From Rutstroemia sp. NJR-2017a BVV2 (Eukaryota > Ascomycota > Leotiomycetes > Helotiales > Rutstroemiaceae), in contig NJPS01000046.1 of the NCBI GenBank assembly GCA_002946415.1, positions 1,674,001-1,738,000 of the forward strand: DNA of 64,000 nt, given 5' to 3'. Shown one piece after another: positions 1 through 11,879 of the stretch. Made by a program: the position numbers and the translations under genes. The notes beneath the pieces are model-generated. The model ran no database searches and was not told where the DNA came from. It saw only the letters and a program-made list of their open reading frames with translations. Within the stretch, counting starts at the first letter, position 1. Each line of letters opens with the position of its first letter.

Positions 1-519
1 GATATAAACCTCTTCCTCACCCCCGCAGACGAAGACCCGAACGAGGGCTGTATTGGGGAAATAGAGCTGATGATTGCGCCGAAGGAGATGCGGGGGAAGG
101 GGTTCGGACGCGCGGCGGTGCTGGCGTTTATGGGGTATTTGGAGAGGGAGTTGGGGGGGATTTTGGGGGAGTATGGGAGGGGGGTGAGGGGGGAGGAGGA
201 GGGGGAGGGGGGAGAGGAAGGAGAAGGGGAAGTAGAAAGGAATGGGGGCGGAAAGGAGGGTGGGGAAGGAGAAAATGGGAAGAAGATGAAGATGAATCTC
301 CTGCAACTAAGAGTCAAGATTGGAAGTAAGAATGAGAAGAGCATAGGCTTATTTGAAAGTATAGGGTTTGTGAGGGTGGGGGAGGGAGAGAATTATTTTG
401 GGGAGGTGGAGTTGGTTTTTGAGGGGTGGTTGGGGAGGGAGAGGGTAGGGGGGTTGATGGAGAGGTTTGGGGTGGAGGGGTGGAGGGAGGTGGATTGGAG
501 CAAAGGTGGAGCGGTTTGA
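1..519 (+). CDS. NAT9: NAT9-like GNAT N-acetyltransferase, 3' part
   Basis: The frame is open from base 1, so the 5' end lies outside the window; the stop is at 517-519. The visible part begins DINLFLTPADEDPN and runs through GEIELMIAPKEMRGKGFGRAAV. This is the acetyl-CoA-binding motif A of the GNAT fold (R/Q-x-x-G-x-G/A form), in the arrangement of N-acetyltransferase 9. Later, VKIGSKNEKSIGLFESIGF is the GNAT motif B helix, followed by a final beta strand. Between the two motifs lies a Gly/Glu-rich insert of about 45 residues encoded by an almost pure purine strand (about 160-290); NAT9 proteins I know lack this. NAT9 relatives are thought to acetylate protein N-termini; the substrate here is unknown. 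The family call is firm and the role is inferred. Confidence 0.8.
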   Translation, partial: DINLFLTPADEDPNEGCIGEIELMIAPKEMRGKGFGRAAVLAFMGYLERELGGILGEYGRGVRGEEEGEGGEEGEGEVERNGGGKEGGEGENGKKMKMNLLQLRVKIGSKNEKSIGLFESIGFVRVGEGENYFGEVELVFEGWLGRERVGGLMERFGVEGWREVDWSKGGAV

Positions 520-1467
520 TCGGGGAGGATGGGAGGAGGTGGATATGAAGAGATTGAAGGACAGTGGAGGTGAAGAGGTTGGATAAAGAAGTACCAAGGG
601 AGGTGAGATGGAAGGTGGACAAGAAAGGTTTCTGGCTTTGTGCGTCCACGAAGATTGTGCTTGCCTGAACACATAGACTGATAGATGAGAGGATGTCACG
701 ATTAGATGAACTCAAGTCATAAATGGTTTATGACCGATATATTGGCTGGCCGAAAAGCCGAGCTGTTCATAAGACAAGACGTATGATGACTTATGGATCG
801 GCTGACAGAAGAGATGCCCGATAGACAATGCATTCCACCACAGAGAGTTTCGGTGGTTCGTCTTCCAAGGCAGGCACGATCAAGCAAGTGCTTTCCTTAG
901 CCTGTCTTTTCTATGATTTTTCGAAATGATCTTAGAAATTACTTTTCCATCTCATACAAAGAGAAATTTTTCTCTCTTACACCAGTTCGCTCCTGGAGTG
1001 ATATTCAGAGACGGACGGATCCATCCACATCCGTCGAATGGAAAGGCTAGTTACCGAGCATTCTGTAGAAGGAAACAAATGGTTCCTCAACTTGGCAGGA
1101 GCGAAGGGACTCGGTGATCAATAATATTGTCTATTCACAAAATATTCTACATATTATATCCACTCATTCACATACAACGCAATATATTACTTCTCCGTTT
1201 ATTCTTTTACATGCAGATTATAATCACATACAAGTATGAATTATCAATAACCTCACATTCGTTTGCTACACTCGCTTTCCATTGTATATCAACCAGATCA
1301 AACCAAACCAACCAGCCAGCGAAAGCACACGATCAAATCATCACATCACACGAGCAAGAGGATACTACGCACAACAATACGGCAACCACCTATTCATGAC
1401 CTGAACCCACAAATCTCTCACCAAATCACCCTCTACTCGACTAAGCAGCCCCTGTCTCATATAAAGC
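520..1467. other. intergenic, no gene seen
   Basis: This holds the 3' flank of the NAT9-like gene and the probable promoter and 5' UTR of the RING gene. The first 200 bases continue the purine-rich strand of the upstream gene. The rest is AT-rich with only short, low-quality open frames. Confidence 0.6.
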
Positions 1468-3232
1468 ATGTCTTCTCATCAACGCCCGCCCTCAGTAAAC
1501 CCAAGACGGTATACCGTGTTTCCATATAACGGCAATCGCAACCTCAACACCTCATACTTATCCCTGCCTTCTCCCTATGAACTTCGAGAGATGGAGACTC
1601 GAACAGATCTCGTGAGCAGTGCACTCCGTGTCTGGCGTCTCGATCGTTCATCTCATTCACATCCGGATCCCGACAATGCTGGTGAGAAGGAAAAGCAAGA
1701 GGAGGAAGAGAAATGTCCCATTTGTTTCGATAAACGTAAGTTTCTTCTGTTCTTGATACTATATTCAGCTACGTTCAGTTCTTCTCAGACAGAGAGTATA
1801 CTCGGCAAAAAGCAACAAATCAAACATAAAGCACAGAATCTAACAACTCTTAGTCCCTCCCCATACACCTCCTCACCCCTCTGCAACCGAAACCCCCATC
1901 CGCACACCCTGCGGCCACACCTTCGGACACCACTGCCTCGGTTCCTGGCTCGACCTCAACGATACATGTCCTCTCTGCCGCACACGACTGATATTCATCG
2001 ACTCCCGACCTGCATCTCCCGCAGCATCTTCACTCCCGCCCTTATCCTTTACTCCATTCCCCGATTCTCTCTCACAGTATGCATCTCCCTCTCAGTCTTC
2101 CACTTCACAATCCCACACCCATCGAGCAACCCGACAACAAACCTCCTCCTTCCCACTAATCGCCGACTCACTATTCCAAACCCTGCCTTCCCCTTCTCTC
2201 GCTTCCAGTTTCGCCGAATCCGCAGCAGTCGATCCCAGATTCTTCTCCCCATTGCCATATGATAGTTTTTCCAGAACCGGACGCCATCCCCAACATCAAA
2301 ACGAAAACCAAAGAGCCAGAAGAGCGACCTTGAGACCAAACACAAGACCCCGCGAACACACAAGAGCAAGATCCAACTCCACCACCATCCTGCAGCTCCC
2401 CGTCTCCGAACATCCTTCCTTTCCCCGCTTGCAAAACACTGTTTCCTTACATGAGAACTCGGATAGCGATTGGGATGACGGGCTTTATCACGTGGTGGAG
2501 CAGGGGCGAAGGAGGGGAGCGGAGAGTTTAGATGAGAGGTTGATTTGGGACGGGGGGTATTATAGGGATTGTGATGTATATCGTCGTGTTGTGGCTCCTT
2601 CTGTTGCGGTGCCCGCGCAGTATGATCAGGAGGTGCAGATGCGGGGATTGCAGATTTGGGATTCTGATGATGGTACTTGGGAGTATGGGGATGGAGATGG
2701 AGAGGAAGATGATGATGGGGGGCATGCGCATCCTGGTTTCTATCCGCAGCAGAATGGGAATACCGTCTCAGGGAGAGGCGGGATAACTACTGTGGGACGA
2801 TCGGAAACAGAAACTTACGCCAGAACGGAATATTCGAATGTGGGCATCGTGTCGTATTCACTTAGGAATCGTGATGGGGAACAAAGGAGACGAGTTGATG
2901 ATGCGATGGCGAGATTGCTGGGGAGAAGGGGTGTTGCGTCTAGGAGTGGTGGGTATGAATATGGATATCACAACGAACTCCCAAGCAACCCTCACCCACG
3001 CTCTCGCTCTGCATCACCTAGCGAATATAGGACGGGACAGAACGGGACTAGAGGTATAGGGAGAGGAAGCAATGGAAGGGGGAGATATGGGTACAGGAAT
3101 CGCACTCGCGGGCGAGGAAGAGCTGGGAGGGAATGGAGTAGTGCTGATATGGGGAGGGGGCCGACGAGACGGGAGGTGGAGGATGAGTTGGCTTGTTTTG
3201 GGAGGTTGGAAGATAGTATTTGGGCGGATTGA
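1468..3232 (+). CDS. RING finger protein (probable E3 ubiquitin ligase)
   Basis: Two exons are predicted, 1468-1735 and 1854-3232, coding for 548 residues. The intron has GTAAGT at its 5' end and TTAG at its 3' end, and a stop inside it forces splicing. Joining the exons completes a RING domain: Cys83/Cys86 (CPIC) end exon 1, followed by Cys109, His111, Cys117 and Cys128/Cys131 (CPLC) in exon 2. The usual fifth ligand position reads G-H-H rather than a single Cys/His, a variant I recall from other fungal RINGs. The rest is low complexity: Ser-rich after the RING, acidic around the middle (a DDD/EEDDDG run), and Arg/Gly-rich near the end. No membrane segment is visible. Substrate and pathway are unknown. 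The gene converges on the DUF2985 gene, with 680 bp between stops. Confidence 0.8.
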
Positions 3233-3912
3233 GGGGGCGGGTGGTTTGTGATTATGGTGGGAGGGGCATTGGGTTTGAGGGAGGGAAAGGAGGAAGCGAG
3301 CATTGTGAGATTAGTAACTTACAGTTACTGTAGTAATGTTTATTTGTATAGCGAAGGGGTTAGAAACCAGAGCGAGTGTGGTATAAAGCTAACCAAATAC
3401 CATGAACTTTACCACAACAACAGTAATGCATACGCAGTTAAGCTGGAGCTGTGGAATCACTTTATATGACCCAAGATTAAGAGGTGCACATCCACATGCA
3501 TAGTTTACCAGATTAGAATATACAGAGCCAGGATTTTGATGAACGGTTTTTGTGTTTTCAAGTGCAACAATACCTACAACGAACGTCTACTGCATTGCAA
3601 ATAGGAAAGTTGCACACGAGCGAGCATTGCGCGTAGTTTAGCGGAGGAGCAAGTTTCAGGGAAGAATATTTGTCTTCCAAAGAGACTGGGCTTGGTAATT
3701 ATTTCTAGAATGCTTGAATGCGTTTATTTATCAGAAGAGAAAGAATTATAATGTTAAGTAAGTAGGTACGTAGGTAGTGGTATCTATCGAAATATCTCAT
3801 CTCATCTCATGAAAAGAAAGCGCTCACCCATCTCATCCCATGCAAGCCAATAGATACTTAAACAAAATCCCCCCCCAGAGATTTCAGTTCATACAACCGA
3901 TCATAAAACTCC
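3233..3912. other. convergent intergenic region
   Basis: Shared 3' flank of the RING gene and the DUF2985 gene. It is AT-rich with no credible open frame. A short CATCT repeat run (ATCTCATCTCATCTCATG) lies near 3794-3811. Confidence 0.55.
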
Positions 3913-6205
3913 TCATAGTTCCTTCATACTACTATTCCCTGTAGTTGAAGTCAACCCCTCACTACTCTTTCCATCCATTTCCGTCATCTCAACATCTTTT
4001 GCAGCATTTTCGCTACCGCTCGTATCTGCATTCGTCTTCGTATCGGTATTCAGTTTTTCGTGATCATTCGCTTCCCCCTTGTGCTCTTTATGCTCGCCCT
4101 TCACAATCCTCTTGATATCCAAACTTCTCCTAATATCCAAACTCCTCCGCAGATCTTTACTCTTCCTGCTTTCTTCTCCTCTGTTTTCCCGCAGCAAGTC
4201 AGCCTCGGCTCGATTCTCCGCTTCCAATTCCTCTTCTCTTTCTCTCTCTCTTTCCTTTCTCTTCTCCATCCTGTGGATCGCTTCTTTTGTCAAATCTTGC
4301 TTGAACATCTTCTCCAGCACGTCCTTCTTTCTTGTTTTGTGATCTCCGATACTGATTAGGACACCGGCTGTGATGTTTACAGTGATACTGCAGCAGAGAA
4401 TGACAGTTGTGAGAGCAAATGGACGGACATGGTAGCTGATGGACCAAGTACATGCGCCAAGTGCGATTTGCAGAAGGGAGTGGCAATCGAGGAGAACGAC
4501 GATGGCGACTAGTAGACGGAGGGGAAATGCGTGATGAGTTGTAGTCTCATGGGGCTTGTAGAAGGTGTGAGAACGATTGAACTTCTTCTGGTGATGTGCT
4601 AGCTTCTTCTGTTGAGCAGGAGTGAGGACCGAGACCTCTTCATCGACGATGGTGTCTTCGACGTCTTCGGGCATAGTGGCTGGCAAATCATTGTGATCTT
4701 CGAGCTTGGGAAGTGCTTGTTCTTTGCGAAGTCGCCATGTGAGGTGATGGTAATGCGCGATGTATATCATATGGTATGTATCAACAGCTCTGAAAGGAGC
4801 AAGACCATCTCCCATGACAGCGAAGAGAGCAACGAGGACGTTGTCAATTACGTTGATCAAATATGACTGTCTACCTTGTATATTGATCCAGCCAATAAGG
4901 AAGAGGACCCATGCTAATCCAAAAAGTGTAATTAATGTTGCATATAGGGTAACGAAAAATCCAAGGGCTTGTAAAGTTAGCGATATGAAATTGTTCGAGA
5001 ATCAGGGGAACATACGTCTTCGAACATATTTGCCAAATCCTTTCATTGCACGCTTGAATCCCTCTCTTCGAGAATGTAACAAATGGCGCACATGGTCATT
5101 AAGTTCCTCCTTATCTTCCGACGACCAGCCCTCTAGAGAGATGCCTTCCGGCAGTACTGCATAATGCGGTGTGTCGTCTGGGTTGGATGTAGATCCTGTA
5201 AGTGTGAAAGCACCTGTGTCTCTACTTTGAGGTCTGGGTCTGGGCTCAATTGGAAATTCTTGCTTGCGTTCTGCTGCTGGGTCTTCTGGTATTGGTTGCT
5301 CTGTAACGTTGGTGGGGCGGCGGGAGAGATTGTAGGTCGGATTACGGTTGAAGAGATTTCCAAGATATGGAATGAATAAGGAATTTTGCATATTCGTAAG
5401 ACTGGTCAAGGCAGACACTTCAGGATCTGCAAGATTTGTTAATATAGCAACATGAAATAATTGGTGTTCTCCTGTACGTACCAACAAGATCGAGAAAGTC
5501 AACGAGGTTGGATTCATATTCATTGCTCGTATTTTGTTGACCGGCAGCAAAAGTTCGAGAATGGCGAGCAAGCTGAGGAGGTTCAAATGATCTCGTATCG
5601 GTACCGCCGCCAGCGATCGGAGCAAAATACGACCCTCTTGATTCACCATTAGAAGCAGGAGATGCTTCTTCGATGATACCTGGTATATACGATCCATGTC
5701 TGACCCTCGGTGGCCCCTCGTTAGCATTGGCTCCATTAGCCAGCCATACTGGTCGCTGTGGCTCAGAACTACTTCGACGTCTGTTTCCTTGCCAATCATC
5801 TGTGTCGGTGGTCGGATTGTTGTTGATACTGATGTGAGGAGTCGAGGTGTTGGCCTGCGGGTTCACGCCGGGAACAGCTGCCGACGACGATAACCGTCTA
5901 ATTCTAATACTCGGTTGCCATGATTCACGAGGTATCCGTCTGAACGTGGTCTGCCTAGCAGACGGAGTGGGTGCGAGGCTTGGCCGACTGTCCCGCGTCG
6001 ACGTCTGGGTATTGATCTGGTTTTCTGGTTGGAGGGATGCTGCTGAGGCATTGACGGTTGAAGGTTGTGACCCGACACTTCCTCCTCTTCTGCGCGAATT
6101 GCTGTTGCTTCGTTGAGTTTGTGTTGAAGAAGGGTCTGTTGGCGCGTTTGTGGGTATCGATAAGAAATTTGGGTCCCCTTCTTTGGGTGGCTGTTCTGAT
6201 GACAT
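3913..6205 (-). CDS. DUF2985-family multi-pass membrane protein
   Basis: Three exons are predicted (5482-6205, 5016-5426, 3913-4967), coding for 729 residues. Introns begin GTACGT and GTATGT, and both junctions are phase 1. The first about 370 residues are Ser/Asn/Thr-rich and probably disordered. Hydrophobic segments follow at about 380-405, 418-440, 526-548 and 556-580, with the HHAFPLRLLVA...LLDCHSLLQ block typical of fungal DUF2985 proteins. The C-terminal tail is a highly charged K/E/R-rich stretch (about 590-650, possibly coiled coil), then Thr/Asn/Glu-rich. The function of the family is unknown; the layout suggests a membrane protein with long cytosolic ends. I chose ATG 6205 (MSSEQPP); an in-frame ATG at 6310 would add 35 basic residues. 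The call rests on recalled family sequence. Confidence 0.7.
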
Positions 6206-6534
6206 TGTTGTTCTCGTTTTCTTTTTGTGTTGACTATACAACCGCCGTGCAAAGTTTCCAACACTCTGCTTCCAAATCGTTCTGAACGCTACCAAACAAA
6301 ATGCAGACACGCACGAAACAAAAGGGACAATGGATGGAATTCAGGGACCGCAATATCATTCTAGTAAAATTGTTGCGATTTGGAACTGCGGAACTTGGCA
6401 ATTGGTTTGCATGCCAGCCGTGCCAGCCTAGTGTTTTAGTGGTTGGGGGTCGCAAATTTGGAGAAAATTGGGTCTAGAACGGCTCCAAAATACGTCATAA
6501 GTTGCTGTTCTGAGACCTGGAGATAAGAGTGTGA

Positions 6535-6567
6535 ATGGTAAAGGGTAAATGGTAAATGGTAAATGGG
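6535..6567. repeat. short tandem repeat, TGGTAAA unit
   Basis: About four or five imperfect copies of a 7-bp TGGTAAA unit lie in tandem in the DUF2985 upstream region. Confidence 0.7.
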
Positions 6568-8915
6568 GAAGTTTACCTCGACCAGAAAACCATCACAAGT
6601 CGATGGATATGTATATGTGAGTGCGCTTTTCGCGGATCCTCTTCAGTCGGAGGTAGGGCCATCGACTGAGTGAGGTTTGTCCGTCGCAAGATTCAAGTCC
6701 TCCGATTTGCATCATTTAGGTTTGCTACCGTCAGCCACCCGGAGTACCAATATGGCTAGTTCTGCTGATTTCTTCTTCACGCCAATCAAGCCTGCTGAAT
6801 CATCATTCGACAGCATTTTCATCAGCCCGGTACTAACTAGTTCGTACGAAGTAGGAGAAATCCAACCAAAGCAATAGTTGCATTTATCTCGGAACTTTAA
6901 CTTGCAGGATCTGCAGGAAACGATTGGTCCATCATGGTCCGGCATTCTCGGAAACAGAGTGCAAGCCGTTTCAAATAGGCAAAGCCATTGTATCTGTATG
7001 TACGAAGTGCGAAGTAGCAGACCACCTAGCTAGCCGTAAAATAAGGTTACTTCTACCTCAAACCCTCAAAACCTCAAAGCACTCCCCCCCCGCATTCACG
7101 GCACATAACTCGCACGGAGTCGATGTTCATGTATGCGCTTGGAGCAAGGCCTTGGCTTTCGACTGTCCCGGCATTTAAGTATAAGTCTATATGGTATGCA
7201 ACTGCAGGCAATGCTTCTACCTAGGGCGATCCAATACGGTACAGGAATGCTCGATACAAGGATCTCTTCCGCTTACCTTTCGTTCTTACCTTTCGTTCAT
7301 ACAAGCATTGGTGTATTTCAGGACATCGAGCTTGGACATATTCCTGCTTGACGCCTCAGGACAATAATGATGAAAGTCCGCCGAAGCATTGTCCAACTTT
7401 CTTAGAAGGAGTCGGATGGCAGGTTTATCTCGTCACACCCTGACATCAAGGAACAAGGAAAATCAGAATTCCTGGCTGAACATATCGCAGGACTACTTCT
7501 GCTGGTGTATCTTGGAAGGCACAAGAGAACAGTAGGAGCGTGTTTCCGCTACGCGTGACTTTCAACTGTGTCATGGCAGATTACGGAGGCGTGGCCTGTG
7601 GCATCCATTCGTAATGATGGTTGATGAAAGTCGTATCTGATTAGTCACAAGAGCGTTGAAAACTGCTGAGACCACAGGCGACCCTAAACACAGGACAAGC
7701 TTGAAATCCCGGTGCAGATTGATCGTCGATTATCCAAGAAATGGAAGGAAGACTCGATATTGCCATCGCATCTATTCAGCTTTGAGACCATGCCTCAGGG
7801 ATATAGACAGACAATCATACGTCGAAAGGGGCGTTGGTAATAATGCGTAAGTGCATCACCTTCTCATCGGCATCGTTAGAATAAAGCCGACTATATTCAT
7901 GGTATAGGATCCTCGAGGCCGATATCATGGCCCGAGATTGACATAGCTGAATATGTGGCAAAGCAGTCCCATATATCGCCGAACCATTTTCGTAACGATT
8001 TCTCCTCCTGATCACCTGAGAGAAGCCGACCGAGTCAAATTCTAGGTAGAATTCAAAAGAGATATGTGGAGGGTGATGATCTAGCAGAAGTCACAATCTG
8101 GGGTGATGGTTCAAAAATCTAGAACGAAATTTGTACTAACTTCCCCACAGTGGAGACGAGAACAAATCTGCATATCCCCTCATGATTTAAACACTTGTAA
8201 AACTCATGACTCGAAGAAAAAAAGAGGCGGCATGATAAACCGCAGATTACCGTTATCCGTCTTCTTAGGTAGGAATGATGAATGTGGGCTCCTAAGATGA
8301 TGTCAGTAAGACATCTGTTATGAATCATTTTAAGAGAACAATCGTGTCTCCTCGAATGCAAATGTTGCCTCCACCACCCTCATTACTCCTCGAATGAACG
8401 TGAAGGTCGCGGCCATTGTGTGGCTGTAGCTTTGAAAGGTATTGGAAGGAAGCTGTGCTTCGAAAATTGTGAAGGCCTACGTGTTCGGCCGGCTGGCAAT
8501 GATCGATAACCCACTATTTAGTGTAGCATGGCCCAGACCGAATAGGAATGGAGCTCTCAAGACCAATAGACAATAGCGTATGCTGAGTAGGTGAATCGCG
8601 TGGGATCAAAAGACGTTTTATGCATACAGAGGTAAGGTTGCTCGACAGCTCTGAAGTCTGAAATCCGAAATCTGAAGGAGGGCTTTCACGAAGAGGAAAT
8701 AAAAGCCGTTCAAATGAAGCAACTATCGCTTATATACTGTTGAATGTCCAACACAACCTAGCTTTTGCCCAGCCTAGTTCAGGGAACAGGCAACCTGCAA
8801 CCTGTAACCCTGCTACCGCTGCAAGGCGAAGTACCGTACGTCGATCAGGGTTGAAGTTTGTCTTTTGCCTTTGCTCGCTGAGTTTTGACGCTTGTGGAGA
8901 ACGTTGGGCCGCACG

Positions 8916-8944
8916 CATCACCACCCATCACCACCCATCACCAT
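8916..8944. repeat. 10-bp tandem repeat, CATCACCACC unit
   Basis: Nearly three copies of CATCACCACC in direct tandem, about 430 bp upstream of the F-box start codon. Confidence 0.8.
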
Positions 8945-9376
8945 ACGATGCGTAGGGCGACCGTGGAAATGAACAGATGAATCATACTTTCCACCAACTC
9001 GACCAAGGTTTGATCTCCAACTGTTTTTGTATGTGGCGGCGGTTGGTGGGACGAGGGACCCTTGTGCTGCTTGGATGGTGGTGGTGGTGGATAGGGTGTG
9101 GATAGTGAGAAACAGTGGAGAGTTGAGTGTTGATGGTCAACTATTCGCTTATCAGTCCTGTTACTCTATGCGACTTCGTACAGAACAATGCACTAGAAAT
9201 AGCATCCACCAGCCGGAAGTATATTGATCTCACCTCCTCTCCTCCCTCCGCCTCTGCCTCTCCTCTGCCTTCTCCTCCTCCCAAAAGGCTTGACTTGTCA
9301 AGCATATAATAACGACATTTATTGAATCTACGAATATTTCTTTCCATTTGCTCATTTCTACTACACGTCTAAAATC

Positions 9377-11879
9377 ATGGATATCGACACCGGCAAGTTC
9401 AGGCGCACCTCGGGGAAATCGACTTATCACACCATTCCGCTTTCCAAGGGTAAGAGAGATGGTTGTTGGCAGCCTTCAGCTATTACTTGCCTACCGCCGG
9501 ACGACAGCAGTATACTCTACGATGAAGTCCAATCGAACCTTATGGGAAATGGCATGATCAGCAACTCACGTACGTGCTGTGTTTCCTGTCCCCTCGCGTC
9601 CCAGGACGTGTAGCCTCGTCACTAACACTTGGCCCTAGATATCACTAATCTAGCAACTCCACACTCTGCGAAGCCGATAGCGATCCCATATCTTCCCAAC
9701 GAAATCATTCATAATATCATATACCAGTCGGACGACCTGCGATCTGTAAAGAACTGGGCGCTTGTGAGTCGGGCATACAATAGCATCGCGGAGAGAATAC
9801 TATGGTCGAACATCACCATTAATACCGCTCAATTTTACGACCCTTCGTGGCCCTACGAGGGACAGGATCCTCTACAAGTCTTTCGCAATGAAGTAAACAA
9901 TGCGGCGCTACAAAGGTCGCCAGTAAATAGAATACTTCCATTTGACCGAGAGATACCTCCGGTCGTTTCAAGATTACCGCTCGTCAAAAATATCGCTTTC
10001 CGAACAGTTTGGGATATCGATTCTCGAGACCTGCCGAACGGTGGAGTTAAAGAGGACGAGAAAATCCTGAAAATCTACGAGGAGATCTGTCCCGCTATGC
10101 AAAATCTGACTACTGTACGGATAGATGGTGATGTGACTAAAAAGACATGGAACTTACTTCTTAGACTACCGTCGCTACGCGAACTAAGGATATGGCGAAC
10201 AACTACAGTCGACTCTCAAGCACTCATTGAGAGGAGTTATCCAGAGGAACAAGTTGCCAATTTTAGCCACGAGACTAAGAAGACTTTGCTTAACGACCTG
10301 GTGTTAGACTTTCGAGGTCTTTCAAGGCTGCGCTCGTTTGAAATTGGTCTTCTGTCACCTTTGGAATCTGCTGCGCTCGGCGCTGCGGTTAGAGAAAGCA
10401 ACATCGAGACCCTTCATATTGCTGTGACCCGCGATAGCAAATCTTTTGACAACCAGGGACCACAAACCTTGGAGAAGTTCTGGCGAGGGCTTGTGCCAGT
10501 AGACATTGACGAAACATCACCGATTGTGACGGATGCCAACTATGGCTTTCCAGCTTCCATGCGAGAGATAGTAATTGAAGATGATGCTCACGGGTTAGTC
10601 TTTACTCCATTGTGCCAAGTGAACAATCCTAACTTGATTCTGCAGGACTATTGCTCCTCCAAAGATTGTTCGACAGTCTTTCCACAAATGCATAAAAACA
10701 CTAACAAGATTTTACCTTGACATCCTAGATGAGCCGCTGCTGGCTGCGCTGTTTAAACAATTACATTTCCCCTCTCTAACACACCTTCATTTGCCATGGG
10801 TCGAGTCCGAGAGACACGAATTCGATCACCCCCGCACTATGAGCAAAGCCATCGTTGCCTTCATCGAAGGACATTCAGCTACTCTCCAGTCATTCCAGCT
10901 TCTCAACGCAGCTGAGGATAATCGACTACTGAAGTACGAAAATCCTATCAACATAGCTATCAGATCATGGATGTCCATCAAAGAGATTCGACTGGACTCA
11001 GAACACACCGGAGATCATTATAGCAACGTTCCTCGAGGGCAAGAGTGGACTAGGCCTGCGGACTTCCTTTCGGTAGATGGCGGAGGATATTGGGGAGATG
11101 ATCTCCGTCGGGCCAGGCTTGATCGATTTGACCTTACAAACTTTGAGTTTGGCTTCAAATCATACCGGGCTTGGCAGAATATCAAGGTTCTAGTCTTGAA
11201 CCCGCGATTGATGTGGCATTACGGCCTTCTTCCCGACCCTCACGATGGATCTAGTATTCGACTTCGAGCCCTTGATCGACTACATTTGTTGGGTATGAAA
11301 CACCTGGCGGAATCCGAGTGCGAGAACAAAGATCTTGCCGAAAGGATATCTCGAAAGATGGGACCTAACCTTCGTGTGCTCTCAATACGGGACTGCAGAT
11401 TCTGGATTGAAGGGTATGGAGGAAAGATTTGGCACTTGAGGGATGCTCTTAGGGATCCGGAACAACGCCGACAAATCCATCATGTCCTTGATGAACGGGA
11501 TTGGGATTTCCTGTCCGAACGCAATACCACGGACACCCAGGAAGCCGCCAACAGTGCAATATTCTTAAGGAACGATATGTATTCACCTATTCATTACCAC
11601 TTGGATTCAATCCCTCGCCCTTCTTCACCCTCGATCTTGGACGACGATGATTCCATGTCGGAATCTGCTTCAGAGGATGAAGTAGAAAATAGTGAAACTG
11701 AGAATGACGACGAAGACGGCTCCGAAGATGGATCAGAAGTTGATTCAGAGGAGGAAGGCGAGCGAACTATGACTGCTCCTCAAGCGCAAATGACAGCCCC
11801 TGGAGCGCTAATGACCATGGAAATCGATGGTCCTCTACAATCTCTTGGAATAACGGCAGATACCCCAATGACGGATTAG
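9377..11879 (+). CDS. F-box protein with acidic C-terminal tail
   Basis: Three exons are predicted (9377-9569, 9639-10593, 10646-11879), coding for 793 residues. Intron 1 is GTACGT...CTAG with an ACTAAC branch site. Intron 2 is 52 nt, GTTAGT...GCAG with TCCTAACTT as branch site, and it joins two long frames that otherwise look like separate genes. An F-box-like motif starts at about residue 81 (YLPNEIIHNII...SVKNWALVSRAYNSIAERILW). A long Leu-patterned region without clear repeats follows, as in many fungal F-box proteins. The last about 90 residues are very acidic (DDDDSMSESASEDEVE). F-box proteins usually carry substrates to SCF ubiquitin ligases; the substrate here is unknown. A pyrimidine-rich promoter tract sits just upstream. 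Confidence 0.75.

Larger units (their letters stand above)
6206..9376. other. 3.2-kb gene-free divergent intergenic region
   Basis: Between the divergent DUF2985 and F-box genes. The open frames are all short, without domains or plausible splicing. It holds a TGGTAAA-type tandem repeat (6535-6567), a 10-bp CATCACCACC repeat (8916-8944) and a strong pyrimidine tract (about 9230-9300) just upstream of the F-box start. I see no transposon or RNA gene. Confidence 0.5.

Noticed and set aside
314..715. Minus-strand Pro/Ser-rich open frames opposite the NAT9-like gene
   Set aside because: They are the complement of the purine-rich coding strand; proline-rich shadow frames follow from composition.
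10626..10720. Apparent frameshift splitting the F-box gene in two
   Set aside because: A 52-nt intron (10594-10645) with good donor, branch site and acceptor joins the frames in correct phase.
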